DNA of 64,000 nt from contig NC_071668.1 of assembly GCF_028554725.1 (NCBI RefSeq), positions 29,862,501 to 29,926,500 on the forward strand, written 5' to 3'. Every line of letters starts with the position of its first letter. Position 1 is the first letter of the stretch. The notes under the pieces are model-generated. The model was not told the origin of the DNA, made no database searches, and saw only the letters and a program-made list of their open reading frames with translations. This document shows, one piece after another, positions 35,030 to 48,397 of the stretch. Origin of the DNA: Zeugodacus cucurbitae. Lineage: Eukaryota; Arthropoda; Insecta; Diptera; Tephritidae. The translations under genes were made by a program, and so were the position numbers.

Positions 35030-36430
35030 TAAATAAGGTTATGTTGAACTAAAATTTAGTGGGTTTAAAAATCTTAATAATAATTATCCTGAATGCTTCA
35101 AAGCGGAAGTAGGCGTCTGAATTCTTATTTGCATGCCTTTCCATTTGCCCTAAAATGTATCTAACTATGAAAATCCACTAAATTTTGTATACAAAACTTT
35201 TGTGCAGAAACCACTTTCCACTACATTGCCATGAGCGTTCAAAACAATTTCTCTTTTCAACAAATAAACTAACTAAATAGATAAAGCTAGAGGAAAACGC
35301 TGCACTAGACTATAAAAACAAACAATTTATAATTGTTGTGCGTTAATTTCCAAAAAAGCAAATAAAATGGCGTTATTACTGGATAAAAGAGTGGGTCGGA
35401 AGCGGCAGCTGGACGAGAGGAAATAAACAAATGAAGAAGAAATGGTAAAATATAAATGAGATCGGCTGATTTTAGAGGCAGCGAAAATATAATACATAAA
35501 ACTTAAAACAACAACAACTTTTTATAGCGGAATTTAATGAAAACAATTTTAGCCGAACAGAAAATTAAACACTCAGCGTTGCAGGCAATTTTATCGAGTG
35601 CCGAGTGACGTGCGATTCGAACGTTTACCAAACACAGCAGAAAAACAAAACACATACATACATACATACATACATACATACATACATACATACATACGCA
35701 TACATAAGCGACGGTGAACAAATGAGCTGGGAAAAGCGGAAATGTGACGTTAATCATACGCCATGTTGGACGCTCGCATGTAGTCGTGTTGAGAATATTG
35801 TTCTATTGAAATAAATATATTTTAAAATAAAATGTAAATAAGATTTTGAATTAACATAACACATAATTAACCAATTTTTATAAAGCGCTTCTAAAATGTA
35901 TTTTCTGATATTCATGATAACTGTTCAAAACCGTGTTCTCTTTATATTCGTTCATATTCTTCTAGAATGGAGGTGAAAGAACAGAAAACATTTGGTTACC
36001 GCTGCGAATATGATCAGTTGGTATAAGTATATAATACATATGTACAAAATATATATACAGTAATATACATATGCACAAATACATATATACTGTTATAAAC
36101 GTACATAAAATTTTAAAATATTTTTTTTGTAATTTTTTTTTAATTGTAAAAATTATCTGCTGATGTATCACTTATTTGATTTATGAAATACCCAGAAAAT
36201 CGAAAATATTGTATCTTAAATATGACACGAAATCACAAAAATTAATTTACTTCCTCGTTTTTGAGTACTCATATATACTTAGATACACAACAAACCCACA
36301 TATTATATAATGCATGCAAAACTGGAAAACGGTGTTAAAATGCAAAAAAGTTGTTCATTTATTTTTATAATTTGCTAAAACAAAATTTGCACAACCACAA
36401 ACATTCTCATTTGCACTCGACTTCCAAAAT
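35030..36430. other. Non-coding stretch with (CATA)n microsatellite
   Basis: Contains a (CATA)n tract of about 12 units at 35651-35697, which accounts for the open frames on both strands there. A 19-codon frame with a good start context (AAAATGGCG, about 35367) ends at TAA and shows no splice site. No gene supported. Confidence 0.5.
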
Positions 36431-36446
36431 CACTGTGGCAGCTCAC

Positions 36447-36471
36447 CTTCTTCGCTTGTTATCTGATTCAT
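36447..36471 (-). CDS. Possible upstream first exon (8 codons) of the 33-kb gene
   Basis: On the minus strand an ATG at 36471 starts eight codons (MNQITSEE) that end at a good donor GAAG|GTGAGC (intron starts at 36446). Its phase (one base left over) joins in frame to the exon at 33109-32957 if the acceptor TTTAG at 33110 is used. The 5' side to about 36560 is GC-richer than its surroundings and could be 5' UTR. This is an inference from splice signals only. Confidence 0.25.
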
Positions 36472-36564
36472 GAATGTGCTATTTCGCAGCTTTTGCGGCT
36501 AAACCCGAGCACGTGCATGTTTTACCGGTTCCGTCACGGTTATACTACTTTTTCTTAGTACCAA

Positions 36565-38070
36565 CCAACCTGTGAATGCGATTGCTCACACGTCTACATA
36601 CTTATGCGTACACTCTCTCAACCCGCTCAAGTATTAAACGCTTACGAAACCGGTTGCTCTACCCAGCGAACACAGTTTTTAACAATTGCGAGAACTATTC
36701 ATTTAAATAGTTTAGATTTTAATTATTTTCTAAAATTATTACCAAATAAAATATTGCATTTAATTGCTCATTTAATTGGTATATTCTTTGAGTATATTTC
36801 AGAAATGGCAAAGCAAAATTTTTGATTCAAATTAAAAACATTATTTTTATTTAATAGTATTTAACAACTCCAGAAATTATTATATACGATAACCCCTGCT
36901 CCGGATACAGATTTTGAAATCAGTATTTCCCAAAGAGAGCAAAAATCCTCTTATTAAATTTGGCGTTAATTTATCATCCACAGTTAAAGATATAAAAAGT
37001 ACTTTTGATCATTAATTATTCTCAGTTTTATATAAGATCTCAGTGTTTGTTGGGTAGTCACTAGAGAGTCAACAGTATAAATATATCAAAATTGTCACTA
37101 CCTTTACCACATGAATTATTAATTTCAATTGATAGAAACCAACTTACTAAAACAGAAACAGTTCATTTTTTCATTCATACATTTTGAGTCCACTCTTTGT
37201 GTGTATGTTTGTAACTATATAATGTTTTCACTCTGTTTCACACGCCTGTTCGCTTCTCGTATCTTCCCATATCGCTAGCTACTCTCCCCTACGCAATCGT
37301 GCTATTTTTATTCTGTTTTATTTTTGCGTGTTTTTTCTCTGATTTATTTTCATTAATTTTAATTATTGTACTCTTTGTTTTGCTACGCGATCAATTTTTA
37401 CGTCATCATAGAATTTCAAGTTTTTAAAGGTCAACAATTAATTCACGATGATAAATTAATTATTCTGCCGCAGCCGACGTCGATGTTGAGTGTGTTTGTA
37501 TGAGGCTTTCGGCGACTCATTCAAATGTCTTTGTTATTGTAAAAATAAAGTTAATCATAATGAGCCGATTCATTGTGAATAATAGCTGTCATGAGGGAGA
37601 ATGTTGGCCCATTTCTTAAATATGCACCTGTGGGGAAACATTGTGTTACCAGCGCCATTAAAACAATTATTTGGTGTGAGTTTGAAATTGAATTAAAGTG
37701 AATTTATACACACATACATATGTGTGTACATTTTACTTTTATATACAATGTGATGGACTCATTTTTGCAATTTGTAGCATGATTTTACAAAATTGCCATC
37801 GACGACTTTGATAGCAAATATTATCGGCAAACGTTATTCCATATAAGTACATAAAACATTTTATTACTAATAGACTACGCGGATTTATGAGCAAATCTGA
37901 ATTGTTCGTTTAGAAGTAGTATTTAGCGTATTCCAATAGGGATGACGTGATTTTGTCAGTGTGTTTAGTAAGGTTTACCATTTCATCATATAACATTTCA
38001 CTTACAACGCTTGGAAATCACCTAACATAATTACAAAAATTAACGTTATCCAGTGGCTACTGTAACAGCT
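36565..38070. other. Non-coding stretch
   Basis: No gene or repeat family recognised apart from (CATA)n/CATATG near 37710. Confidence 0.5.
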
Positions 38071-38071
38071 C

Positions 38072-38190
38072 TTCGATGCCTCTCAGACGATGCCTATTTC
38101 TGGCTTAATGGCTTCGTCAACATACAAAATTGTGGCTATTGAGGTGAGCCATATCCTCGTGTGGTTGACGAAACGCAATTACATCCCTGG
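38072..38190 (+). pseudogene. DD41D-type transposase relic
   Basis: The plus-strand frame reads SDDAYFWLNGFVN..NC followed by a stop, then GEP...V.E and LHP. This aligns with residues 158-191 of the intact transposase at 65-1150 (SDEAHFWLNGYVN...), including the first catalytic aspartate. The rest is missing. Confidence 0.75.
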
Positions 38191-38290
38191 TCGAAAAATT
38201 CGATTTATGGAAGAAAATTTGTATGGAATTTGACTTCAATTGCCATTTTAATAGTTCGAGTTATGGAAGTTCCACTGTATTTTAAAATAA

Positions 38291-38400
38291 ACTCAGATTT
38301 TTTTTATAAAACGGTAAATGGTCGTGGCGTCGCCTACTTATGGGTTAAAACCCATATCTCAAGAACTACTCGACCGATTTCCATGAAATTTGGTATATAA
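38291..38400 (-). repeat. Family Y fragment
   Basis: Matches 49123-49232, sharing CGTGGCGTCGCC and ATATCTCAAGAACTA. It is adjacent to the transposase relic. Confidence 0.7.
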
Positions 38401-38404
38401 TAAA

Positions 38405-39850
38405 AGCCGTAACGGCCTGTTTTGAAAATAAACTGCATTCATCTTCTTACGGATGCTTTTTGGCTTGCGAAATAGTCTGGAACATCCACCTCTTGGTATG
38501 GGAAGTATGGATATAATCAAAGCGCATTGATATTTCGAAAATAAATCTAAATAGACGTACCTTGAAAGAGAAATTTTATACAATTAAACTGAAGAGTGTT
38601 CTCTTTTCTAGTGACCATTTTTCCATATAATTTGAAATTCCCTATTCATAATATTTATTGCAATGTTTCAGATTTCGATGCTTCAAAATCCGCATAATTA
38701 CCAGTGCATCCAAACAGGATTAGATCTCCGAAAGAGCAGCCCTTGACCTTATAAAATCCGGTAGCGTAGAACCGGCTGCGTTGAGAGTTGTACATAACCT
38801 TAACAGACGACAACTGCTAATAACTACTAAGAATAAATAATACTTTTACGATTGTTTGACAAGCAAGTTTTCTCGGTTTTTCCATCCGCGATTCACGAGA
38901 TCACCAAGTGCAAGTGTTCAGCTGCATCTTTCGTTTTGTCACCTAGTTATAGTACGATATGAACATACATACATATGTACATATGTACTATGTGGTTAAG
39001 TATGTAGCGCAATTGGTTTTAAAACTGGTGCAATTAACACTCTTCATTTACATAAAAGGGAGAACTGAGGTCAGTTTGTTTTAAACAAGGTTGCTTTATA
39101 ACATTTAACAAATAATGCTACAGTCAATTCATAAGGCTTCATACACAAGATTGTATATATACATATGTATGTATGTATGTGAAGCAATTAAGTTTTTGCT
39201 TACATCTGAAAATATAAACATTTACCTCGAATTGCAAACTTTTGCAGAATTTTGTTTCATTGCATTACACAATCGCGTGTTTTTGTCTACACAACCACAA
39301 ATTCATTGGATATAGGGTGTATCATCGTACAGAAATTTCTTCACTATTGTTATAAGTTCCATACTTCTAACTTCCATATATATCATATACATAGGAATTT
39401 TCAAACTCCCGGTAGACTTTATACAGAATACATCGATTAATATGTGAGATATCTAGCAAAATTTAGTGAACGTAAAAGGGTGATATGAATAATGCAGCTT
39501 GTAGTAGCTTATACTAATGGACTTTATGCCAAATATTTGAGTCGAATAAGTTATCCCTTCCTTATAAGTTTTTGGTTGCTGTTCATGTGATATCAATATG
39601 CTTCTGTCAACAAAAATTTAAAAAAAACTGATCGTGTTTAAAGTAGCAATGGATGTTTGTACTCAGTCTACTAAGAAATGTGAATAACATTTTCCGGAAA
39701 GCTGCTAAGATTAGCTACGGAAGAAAATAAATGCAAAACAAAGTGCTTGGAATAGTTTTATTTGCAAGGGAATAGCTGACAAAGTGGGTGCGCTTGACAT
39801 TCCGGGAATTATTAATAATTTTTAAAATGTAAATTTACACGTAGGCATTC
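38405..39850. other. Non-coding stretch
   Basis: AT-rich with CATATG palindromes at about 38965-38990 and 39160. 38700-38815 is GC-richer and includes CCGGTAGCGTAGAACCGG, which resembles untranslated tails of insect retroelements, but I cannot place it. No gene supported. Confidence 0.45.
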
Positions 39851-39857
39851 AGACATA

Positions 39858-40022
39858 CAGTGCTGGCCAGATAAATATTGAAGCGATTACGACTTCAAGT
39901 CTTTGGTGTCCGTTATCTTTCTCTCTGATTATGAAGGCATTGGGAACGCTCAGAGCTCGCCCTAGTGCGAGCTTGTATATTTCTAATATTTCGCTCTTGT
40001 CTCATTTATCTGACAACCAGTG
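39858..40022. mobile_element. 165-bp TIR element with TA target duplication
   Basis: The left end CAGTGCTGGCCAGATAAAT and the complement of the right end, CACTGGTTGTCAGATAAAT, match at 14 of 19 positions. TA is present on both sides (39856-39857 and 40023-40024). The CAGTGCTGGCCA start is typical of Tc1-like ends. Too short to code. Confidence 0.55.
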
Positions 40023-40150
40023 TAGATACACGTACACCTGACATACATATTTTTAAGTAAAGTAAAAACTCAATGCAGTTAAAATTGTTTACATTTATTT
40101 CTCTTTACACATGTTTATTTCAACTGAAGCACCACAAAGTCTGCATTTAG

Positions 40151-40278
40151 CGAAAAATGGGCAAACTATTGGAACAACTTATTCCTCCAACCAACCATTC
40201 AAAAAACCCAGAATTTTTACATCGAAACCACAATTTGGTCGTCAGGAAATCCGGGAAGAATGCAAAATAATAAATGTG
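40151..40278 (+). CDS. Candidate internal coding exon, 128 nt
   Basis: The acceptor GTCTGCATTTAG (ending at 40150) is followed by two bases and 42 open codons up to the donor AATGTG|GTAAGA at 40279. The peptide (for example KNGQTIGTTYSS, FKKPRIF, GRQEIREECKIIN) has a coding-like composition but no family I recognise. It enters in phase 1, matching the end phase of the candidate exon at 20230-20340, and leaves in phase 0. It may be a genuine exon of a plus-strand gene with very long introns, or a chance open segment. Confidence 0.25.
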
Positions 40279-40284
40279 GTAAGA

Positions 40285-42690
40285 TTGAACGCGAATAACG
40301 TCAACAAACATTATTGAAAATGTAAAAAAAAGGAAAAATAAAATTCGGAATTTTAAGTAAATATGTATCCGACAGAATGGTCACAGATTACAACTGAGGA
40401 AACAGCTAAGTTGGTAAATTCAACGCCCGTCTAGAAGTGAGGTTATAAAACCACAAGGCTATCTAAGAAAATATTAAATTTCTTTTTTCTTTGTTAATGC
40501 TTTTGTAACTCATTCTAAAGCTTTTTGAAATTGAGAATACAAAGAAAAAATTTATGTAAAAATTTAAACAAATTTTGCTGGTGTACGCACACTTTTATGG
40601 GCTATATGTACTATGCACACACATATGCACTTATATTTCTGCTTCTTGTACGATGATTTAGGATTTCCCAGAATTGTAGTTTCTGAATCAGCAACAGATA
40701 TTGGGAGCTAAATGACACCGCATTTATTCAGTCTGAATTTTAAAGCTAACAAATTGAGTTAGATAAAGACAAACAAGCAGACGGAATAATTACCGCAACA
40801 CTAAAAGATATGATAACAATTATGGTTATCAGAAATTTGACGGTTTTTTATTCGACAATGAAGTGCTAACTAAATGCTTCAAAAGATTTTTAGATAAATA
40901 ACGGGTAAATGTGAAATATCAAGTAAGCAAATGGCATAAAATACAATAAAAGGTTTCTCAAAAATAGTGTGTAGAATTGTATAAATTTATAAAGAAGTAA
41001 CAAGTGTTGATTTTATCTGCAATAACATTTTGCAAACTAAAAGTTTAATATTTTAATACTTTCACACCAGAAACCAGAATACGAAATGAATTCACTCAAT
41101 TGATCAAAATTTCAACATCTTCAATCAACGCATCTCCTCGAATTTCCAACGGTTGTTTTTACAAAAGGCGTACTGAAGGTTTATGGAAGCACCATCTGTA
41201 CATGAGCATGAAAGTCGTATATACATTTAGTATGCCTTTTATACCGTTATGAATAACGCACTGCCACACCTGTCTCTATCCCTCTCTCCGTTGTCTTTCC
41301 TCATTAGAATACGCAAACAAAATGTCAATTTTAATCAAGCTGAATGTCAACTGGCAAATTGCCTACGAAGCTTAATGTGCGAAAGCTTCAGTGTTGCACA
41401 AACCATTTAATAAAAATAGCCGTTATTTCTAGATCAAGTACTCATTCCTCAAATGCTTGTGATAAGCGACGAACGGACGTGTTGCAGACGAGCGCATTAA
41501 TGTGCCACTTAATAGCCGTGACGCTATTCAACGTCCCCAATTGAAGTGAATTAGAAAATTACACCTGCATTTCAAGTGCCACTGGCAGCCGGAAACTTTT
41601 GTCGGCGACGCCGTCAAAGGACAGTGGACCTGAATAGATGAACTCAGCCAGGTCCAATATTAGCGACTGCTACAATTCATTTATCGGCACACACATGAGA
41701 GCATTAGTACGTGCTTACCACCGACAGCCTTGAGGCGTTCCGTGAATGTTTAGTCAGCTGAAATCCATTTCGCGATCACATGATTCGCCGTCATGTTGAG
41801 CTGCACTACATTCGCCGCGTTTTCGACGGAGCAAACTGTAACTACATACATACATACTTATGTGCTAGAATAAATGTAACCAGCTGTCCATGTCTATTAG
41901 CAACTCATTGCTTAGGCAACATTTGTAATTATTTTTCGTTAGTGGTTTTTTGCTCCACCTTTCTGCTGGCGTTTTTTTGTTATCGCATAAATTTTCAACT
42001 CCCGCCTGTTCGACAAGTCCGTTGCTACGGCAGCGCACGCATTTGTTTAACGGCTTCTATGTCATAGATCTGTACAATTGTATGAATATTCCCAAGCATT
42101 TAATATTTTATTAGTTTCTATGCCAATTCTCCTTATACGGTCATTAACCACAATTCTAGTACCCAGTGCCCAATTGGTTAAATCATTATAGGAAAACAGC
42201 TGAACAGTAAGCTGTATCGATTCTAAAGTGCGACAGAAATGTTCATGGGAGACTTAAAGCTTCTGAAAAATGGTAGAGTTTTGGACAGTTTCTCAAGATA
42301 CCAAAAGCTGCTTCCATTAATTACGGCGCCGTAAATCAGTCAAGGACTGTCAATCCTTATTTAATTACAATTACTTTCTTTCACTACATTAACACTATCG
42401 CCATTTAAAATCAATAGATTTTTAAAATATTGTCTGTCACGTAAAGAATTGCTTACTAAGAAAGGAATTTAGTATCCGCAAGGAAACATATTAGCGTAAA
42501 CTTGCAAGATTGGTACAGATCGTTCGATTCCCTACTTCCTCTCCAACTTCACACGAATGCCATAAAAGTTGCAGCGGATCCACTGCTGTGAAGCTCAGCA
42601 CAATTCAGAAAGGTGACGATCCTCTCTGATATAAGAGCGGTGATACTGCCATTCTGGTGAAGAAATGCCACTCCTCACTAGAAGTTGCAT
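40285..42690. other. Non-coding stretch
   Basis: No supported gene. A 39-nt minus-strand segment at 41717-41755 lies between GATTTCAG and GTG|GTAAGC and is open, but its pyrimidine tract is poor. A perfect 14-bp palindrome TTACGGCGCCGTAA sits at about 42321-42334. The 95-codon frame at 41780-42067 has no domain. Confidence 0.4.
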
Positions 42691-42699
42691 CGGATCACT

Positions 42700-43255
42700 T
42701 CGCAATCAGATCAGTGTGGGTGCCTTGCCACAGCGGAATCTAGCAGCGGAAACTGCAAGGCTTATGAGCTTGCTAGGCTAGACACGTCGGTCTAAGCTAC
42801 AGTAGAATGGGAACAAGTAGGAGCATCACTATTCTGCAATTTGCTTCGGGATGAATGGGTCTCAGTTGAAGGATCATTAGATCCTTCTAGCCCAAAGTAA
42901 ATCGCAGGAGATCAGAGGGACTCTCGCCCTCAGTAAGATCAATCTTTCCCTAGTCATAGAAGTCCTAACCGGCCATTGTCCCATTGGGATTTACGTGGTC
43001 AAACTAGAAATTTTACTTGATGTTAACTGCAGAAGCTGAAACGCCCCGTCGTTGCGAAATCTAGACAAAATTTCGTTGGATCACACTTTTTTGGGCATCC
43101 TTGCGAATTAGAAGATATAGAAGTAAAAAACGCTCTGCAGATTTCTGGTAGGTTCTAGGTGGGTAAAGTTTTTGGCACTACAAATGGCTGTCCTTAATAA
43201 TCTAATTGTGTTTTTCTTTAGGGGAGCAGGCATCGAACCTAACCTAACCTAATCC
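42700..43255 (+). pseudogene. LINE relic: RNase H and C-terminal region
   Basis: The frame-shifted plus-strand reading VWVPCHSGI (RNase H end, usually WVPGHSGI) is followed by CKAYELARLDT, then TGHCPIGI and a cysteine-bearing tail, the usual order at the 3' end of RNase H-containing non-LTR elements. Stops are frequent. It ends in CCTAACCTAACCTAA (about 43233-43249), apparently the element's 3' tail. Non-functional. Confidence 0.65.
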
Positions 43256-43439
43256 ACTCCGACTTCGCCTTTCCTTTAGAATATGAGACATTATATGAAT
43301 GGGGCACATTACATCTATATTTAAATAGTATTATTTGCTTAAAATTTAAGCTCCAGTTTTGTCTATCCAAGGCATTCACTTTGCATAAATATGCTAAGTA
43401 ATTTTATTTGTCCGGGCATTGTCATATCAAATGTGGCAG

Positions 43440-43575
43440 TTTGCAGTGACAAGTAAAGCGTATAAACTACCGTTTAAAGCGCGAATCGGGAAATCGGGTT
43501 TCCGAAAATATCAGCGTCGCAAAATTGTGCTAATCAACTTAAGCGGTAATTGTTAAAAATAAAATTGGCTAAAGC
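43440..43575 (+). promoter_or_regulatory. Possible non-coding exon ending at GTAAGT
   Basis: A GC-richer patch ending GCGGCGAA|GTAAGT at about 43576, with a TATAAA-like sequence at about 43461. It has no long ORF, so at most a 5' UTR exon. Weak evidence. Confidence 0.18.
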
Positions 43576-43579
43576 GGCG

Positions 43580-46500
43580 AAGTAAGTGGGTGAATGCTCC
43601 TGGCGAAATTATTGACGCAGTGCTCAATTGGCTTGCGATCGATAGAAAGTTGAAATTTTAGTTAGTTTAGGTCGAAAGTGTGAAATTAATTGATTAGGCA
43701 AACCAAACTAAAAGCTTTTTGTTTAATTTAAAAATTAGACGATTCGTAAAGTCTTGGATTAATTTCGCTAATTTAATAGCAGAAAATCTATTTTTATATT
43801 TTAGGTTTTTATGCGTCTATGTATGTTTGTATAGAGATAAATATATGTAGTTTTGGCTTTGGAATGGGTTAGATATATTTTTATTACGCTTTTAGCCTAC
43901 AAACACGCTTCATGTTTTCGATCAAATCAGATTCGAACGATAGTTTGTAATATATACAACATTAGCCTTCATAACGGTAAAAATATACACATAATTTTTA
44001 TCTCTAGTATATCTGTAACATATATGACTTCTTATGATATTATCCGAAAAACTCAAACTTGAAACTATAGAATTGTATTTGTAGAATGACGAGGTAACAT
44101 AATGAGCACAAATCTGTTGAAATTGAAATCACCTAATGTAAAATACCCAATTATTTGCAAATTCAAAAAAATTAAATTAATGACTACTCAACAAGAGAAA
44201 TAAGAGTAGGTTTAAATGTAATTCTGTTTCTACTACTTGAGTATCAATGCTGTCATCAGTCTCGTAGTTGTCATGTAGTAGTTGTCATGTCAAATGGGTT
44301 AGGTAAGTAAAATGCAAGCAACAAGACAATTTTGAATTCATAATTTCGAAGTGTGCTCTTACTAAAAATGGTAAATATTATCGTTGGATTGATAAACCAG
44401 TTTTTTTTAACTTGAAGTCAAGTGATTACATGCGTATATCAATCGAAGTAATTGTTTTTGCATATTTCGTTAAATAATAGCAATTGAATTAATAATTGAA
44501 AGAGTACGAAAATAGTTTATATAAAATAAAAAATAAAAGTTTTAACATCTTTCTCACACAATATACTTATTTCCTCATTCATCAGTAAATTACAATACGA
44601 TTGCCTCAATCTCCTCAATTTGTCTGCCAACAACGCAACTTTGGTCCATATGCCACGGAAACGCTACTTACTCAAATCAACATACATCCTTTACAAGACC
44701 TCAATCCATGTCATACGCATTCATTCGTAAATCCTTTCAGTTGCACATATCACTTATAACGTCTGTGTGTGTGGTTGTGTATCAATTGATTCATTGTTGC
44801 TGATTCCATTTAAACCACCGCCCTTGTACTTTTTGCTGATGCTCTCTGAGTTTCTTTACATTTGGGAGGCAGTATTATGTCATTTGTCACGTTGCTAACG
44901 TTGATCCATGGTGCCTGCCCGTACCGACACGCAATTTAGCTCTAGACATCACTACAAAAGTACGCACTTAACACCACAGAAACCAACCGAACTTATGTAA
45001 GCGGCAGTATCCATGTTGTAAAATGTTTATGGCACTCGTAACCAACGACATTGTTGCCCGATGTAACTCTCCGCACATCCTGTTCCTTTTCGCTTCGTTC
45101 CACATTCTTTCATCAGCTTATAGTCGTTAATTCAACGTAAAATTCTGTATTCTGTATATATAGTTTTATGCACATACAAATGTACACGAAGACACGACCT
45201 CATTTCATTGTGAATTCGCTTTTTCCCATTCAAGAACATTTCTGCTTGTCACTCTTGCCCCTTGGGTAAATACGAATTGTGCTAACCATATAGGAATGAA
45301 ATGAATATACAAATATACACCGTTATATTTACAAATGTATATGGCAGTATTTGAACTCCTTCCCCTTTTGGCCGTTATGTTTAGCCATACTTTGTTGTTG
45401 GCCCATTGTGAAAGCTAACCACAGCGCCAACAACTGCAAACAATATCCTTCACCTCTTTCTTGTGCGCTCCACAAAGTCATTGTCCTGCGGAAGTAGGCA
45501 AACACACACTCACTTTGTGGAGAAGAGAGGCGAGGTGTGGCAAAGAGTCCGCACACTCAATTAAAATTATATGCCCCACTTAGCACAAACAATTTTATGG
45601 ACTATATAAACAGTATTGTTTTAAGCGACGGAATTCAGTTCAAGTAAAAATACACTAAAATTTAGTGGTCTATACATCTGGCAACACTACAACATCTTGG
45701 GGTTTGATTTTGTTTCAGTTTCGTTTCCACTTTCTTCTGCGCATTTTCCCCTCTGTATTTTGCTGACGTCAGTTTGGGGAGTTATCAAAATTACCCGCAG
45801 TGTAATTGTATTTCCACTTTGATCAGGTCAAAGGGTGAAGGACGTATCGCGGGCGTTTTTTGCATACAGTGTTTACGTTAGAACCCAAATTTAAACTTTA
45901 AAATGCATTTTAATGATTTGGGCACACAATTAATTACTGACTGTCACTGGAAATTTAAGTGGAAGATGTGGATGGGAATGAATTACTATTTCGAAAGGGA
46001 AAAGCAAAAAAACAGTAAGCTATACGACCCACGGTTACCATTAGGTAACGCTAGTTTTTCGTATTTTCCGGAAAAGTTATACAATGAATCGTAAAACGGA
46101 CTTAATTTTCGTGCTCAGTCGGTGAAAATATATAAGTGAACTTCATTTCACCAAAATCTGAAACGAAAAAAGTTCTGGGCAATACCAGGTTAACTTTATT
46201 AACTGTAGGCCACTGACCTTTTTATTTATCACATAACTGTATATTTTTAAGAGCACAATTATAATATATTTAACTGATTCAGATACCTATCGCAATAACG
46301 ATATCGAAGGATATAATTATGTTTGACAATAGATTCATAAATATTGGAGATGCGAAAGATCTGTGGAAAGTGAGTGTCATGCAAGCAAACAAGTAAACCA
46401 AACCAAAAACAAAATCCGAATTTTCGATATCTGACAATGAGTGTTTCCTGCTCTAAGACCTGTCGAGAATGCTCGATGAAATCAAACTTGCAACAATGAT

Positions 46501-46840
46501 GAAGATAATATTCGACATTGAGAATCATTTTTGAAGAAAACAAAAACTGTACTATAAAAATGTTATAGTAAAACTGTACTATAAAAATAGTATAGCTGAC
46601 TAAGCATGTTGTTTAAAAAAACGAATTTTATTAAAACATAAACATACATACAGATAGAGATTTGGTACACCGACAGTAGCGATATACAATTATAAAACAT
46701 TTCCCAATCGAAAACAATCTTATACCTTTAGGCGGTTTCTATACAGTAATAATGGCATCATCTATTTTGGCGAATATAAAACTTAAAAAAAAAAATATTA
46801 ATTTAAAATTAAGTAAATGCATTATTTAAATTTAACCGGA
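43580..46840. other. Non-coding stretch
   Basis: AT-rich. Open frames at 45329-45556 (minus) and 45903-46094 (plus) lack recognisable domains. A donor-like GTAAGC follows the latter at about 46014 but no matching structure is convincing. Confidence 0.45.
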
Positions 46841-46844
46841 TGAC

Positions 46845-46964
46845 GACTACAAACCGTTCTCGAATCCAGCTAAAGACACACAAACAATTTCATTCAAATC
46901 GGTCTGGCCTAACCGGAGGAGTTCAGTGACATGCACGCATATAGAAGAATTTTATATATAAAGA
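46845..46964 (-). mobile_element. Helitron 5'-end fragment
   Basis: On the minus strand it starts TCTTTATATATAAAATTC at 46964 and continues with CTGAACTCCTCCGG and GACCGATTTGAATGAAAT, the same layout as the 5' end of the Helitron at 19140. The 3' hairpin and CTAG end were not found. Confidence 0.6.
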
Positions 46965-46969
46965 TATTG

Positions 46970-48390
46970 TAACAATATATATGGATTTGAAAAAATGCAT
47001 TTCAAGAATGTCATGTATGTCCTTAGAGATCGAAAAAATATTTAATTTCGTTTGTTGATTCGAAATTCATTAATTTAATCAACGAAGTACATGATTATTT
47101 ACTCTGCTTGCGTATTAGCAAAGAACTCATTAAGTGTCTGCATTAACTACAAACTTTCATATGAAATTGCACTTCAATATACATATGGACATATGTACAT
47201 ACATATATATATGTGCATAATGGTACAAACGGAGTTAGGTAGCATTATCTGCTACCAACGGCTGTCGACACGAAATGGCTTAAGCGCAGTATGTTTTTAA
47301 CTCAATTTGATCGATCACATTTCTGCGTTAGAGTGTTTTTAACCCATTTACTACGCCCCCAAACGCCGATCGGCTACGTGCTACTATAATCCACTTAGTC
47401 GACACTTAATGGGCGCGCGTTTGCGTATACTCGTATACTCGTATACAATAATGTACCGTTATCGTGAAAGTTTCGACGCGGCAGAACGACCGGAAGTAGC
47501 GCAACGGGTTGCGTGTTCTTCTGAGCACAGCAAGGCATAGATTAGCCTGACTTATAGTGCTTAGCCTGCTGCTGGTCATTTGCTACATTTCCCTTTCATC
47601 CTCTTCATGCCACCTACGTTATTAAATATTTTCTTACTTTTCTTCTATACATATACAATGTTATGCCACATGTTGCAAACAACGCTCGCTGCCGCCACGA
47701 GCAGCTTAATGAACAAGAACACGCACTCCCACACCCATGTTGTAGTCATGTCTGTATGTGTGAGCAAATTAATAAATTAAAAGTGACACTTGATTACGTA
47801 GATGCTTAATTTGATTGCCATCCTGTTGCACAAGTCACCACATAAACTGAGCACTCGTGCACACATTGTAGCCATACGCATACAAAATATATATGTACAT
47901 ATGTATACAAATACATATGTTGACCACTTTGCAAATTCAATAAAAATGTCGTTATTAACACCTGGCTGAAATCGTTTGTTGCTATTAGCGGAGTATCCAT
48001 CAATAACTATGGAAACCCACTCCCACTGCGCAGTCATTCATTTTCGTTTTTTCTGCGTTGGACTTTGATGGGAACTCGATATTTCTGTTGTTGATTATAA
48101 TTGATTGTGAGTTCAATTGCAGATTCGATTAAACATCCACAGGGTCAAATAGAGAATTATCTTTTGTATAAATACATATATAGTATGAACAAAGCAAAGT
48201 AGGATAAAAAAAATAAAATAAAAAAGAAAACAGAATAATTGCGAATTATATACAATATAATATTATAAAATAGAAATAGATCAGTAATAACTAAAAACAT
48301 AGAACTAATGTACTAATAATCGAAAGAAAAATGTCGATGCAGTCAGAATTGAAACTAATGAATGGAGGATAAGATGGAATAACTAATTCG
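46970..48390. other. Non-coding stretch
   Basis: Includes CATATG-rich tracts (47175-47220, 47885-47925) and a GC-richer patch at 47405-47530 with CGTATACTCGTATACTCG. No gene supported. Confidence 0.45.
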
Positions 48391-48397
48391 AGGCGAA

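Noticed and set aside
35605..35757. Frames across the (CATA)n tract encoding periodic TYIH or MYVC repeats
   Set aside because: Pure microsatellite translation.
41717..41755. 39-nt minus-strand micro-exon between GATTTCAG and GTG|GTAAGC
   Set aside because: Weak pyrimidine tract and no neighbouring exon; such pairs arise by chance in a window of this size.
42510..42540. GTTCGATTCC resembling a tRNA B box
   Set aside because: No matching A box or cloverleaf around it.
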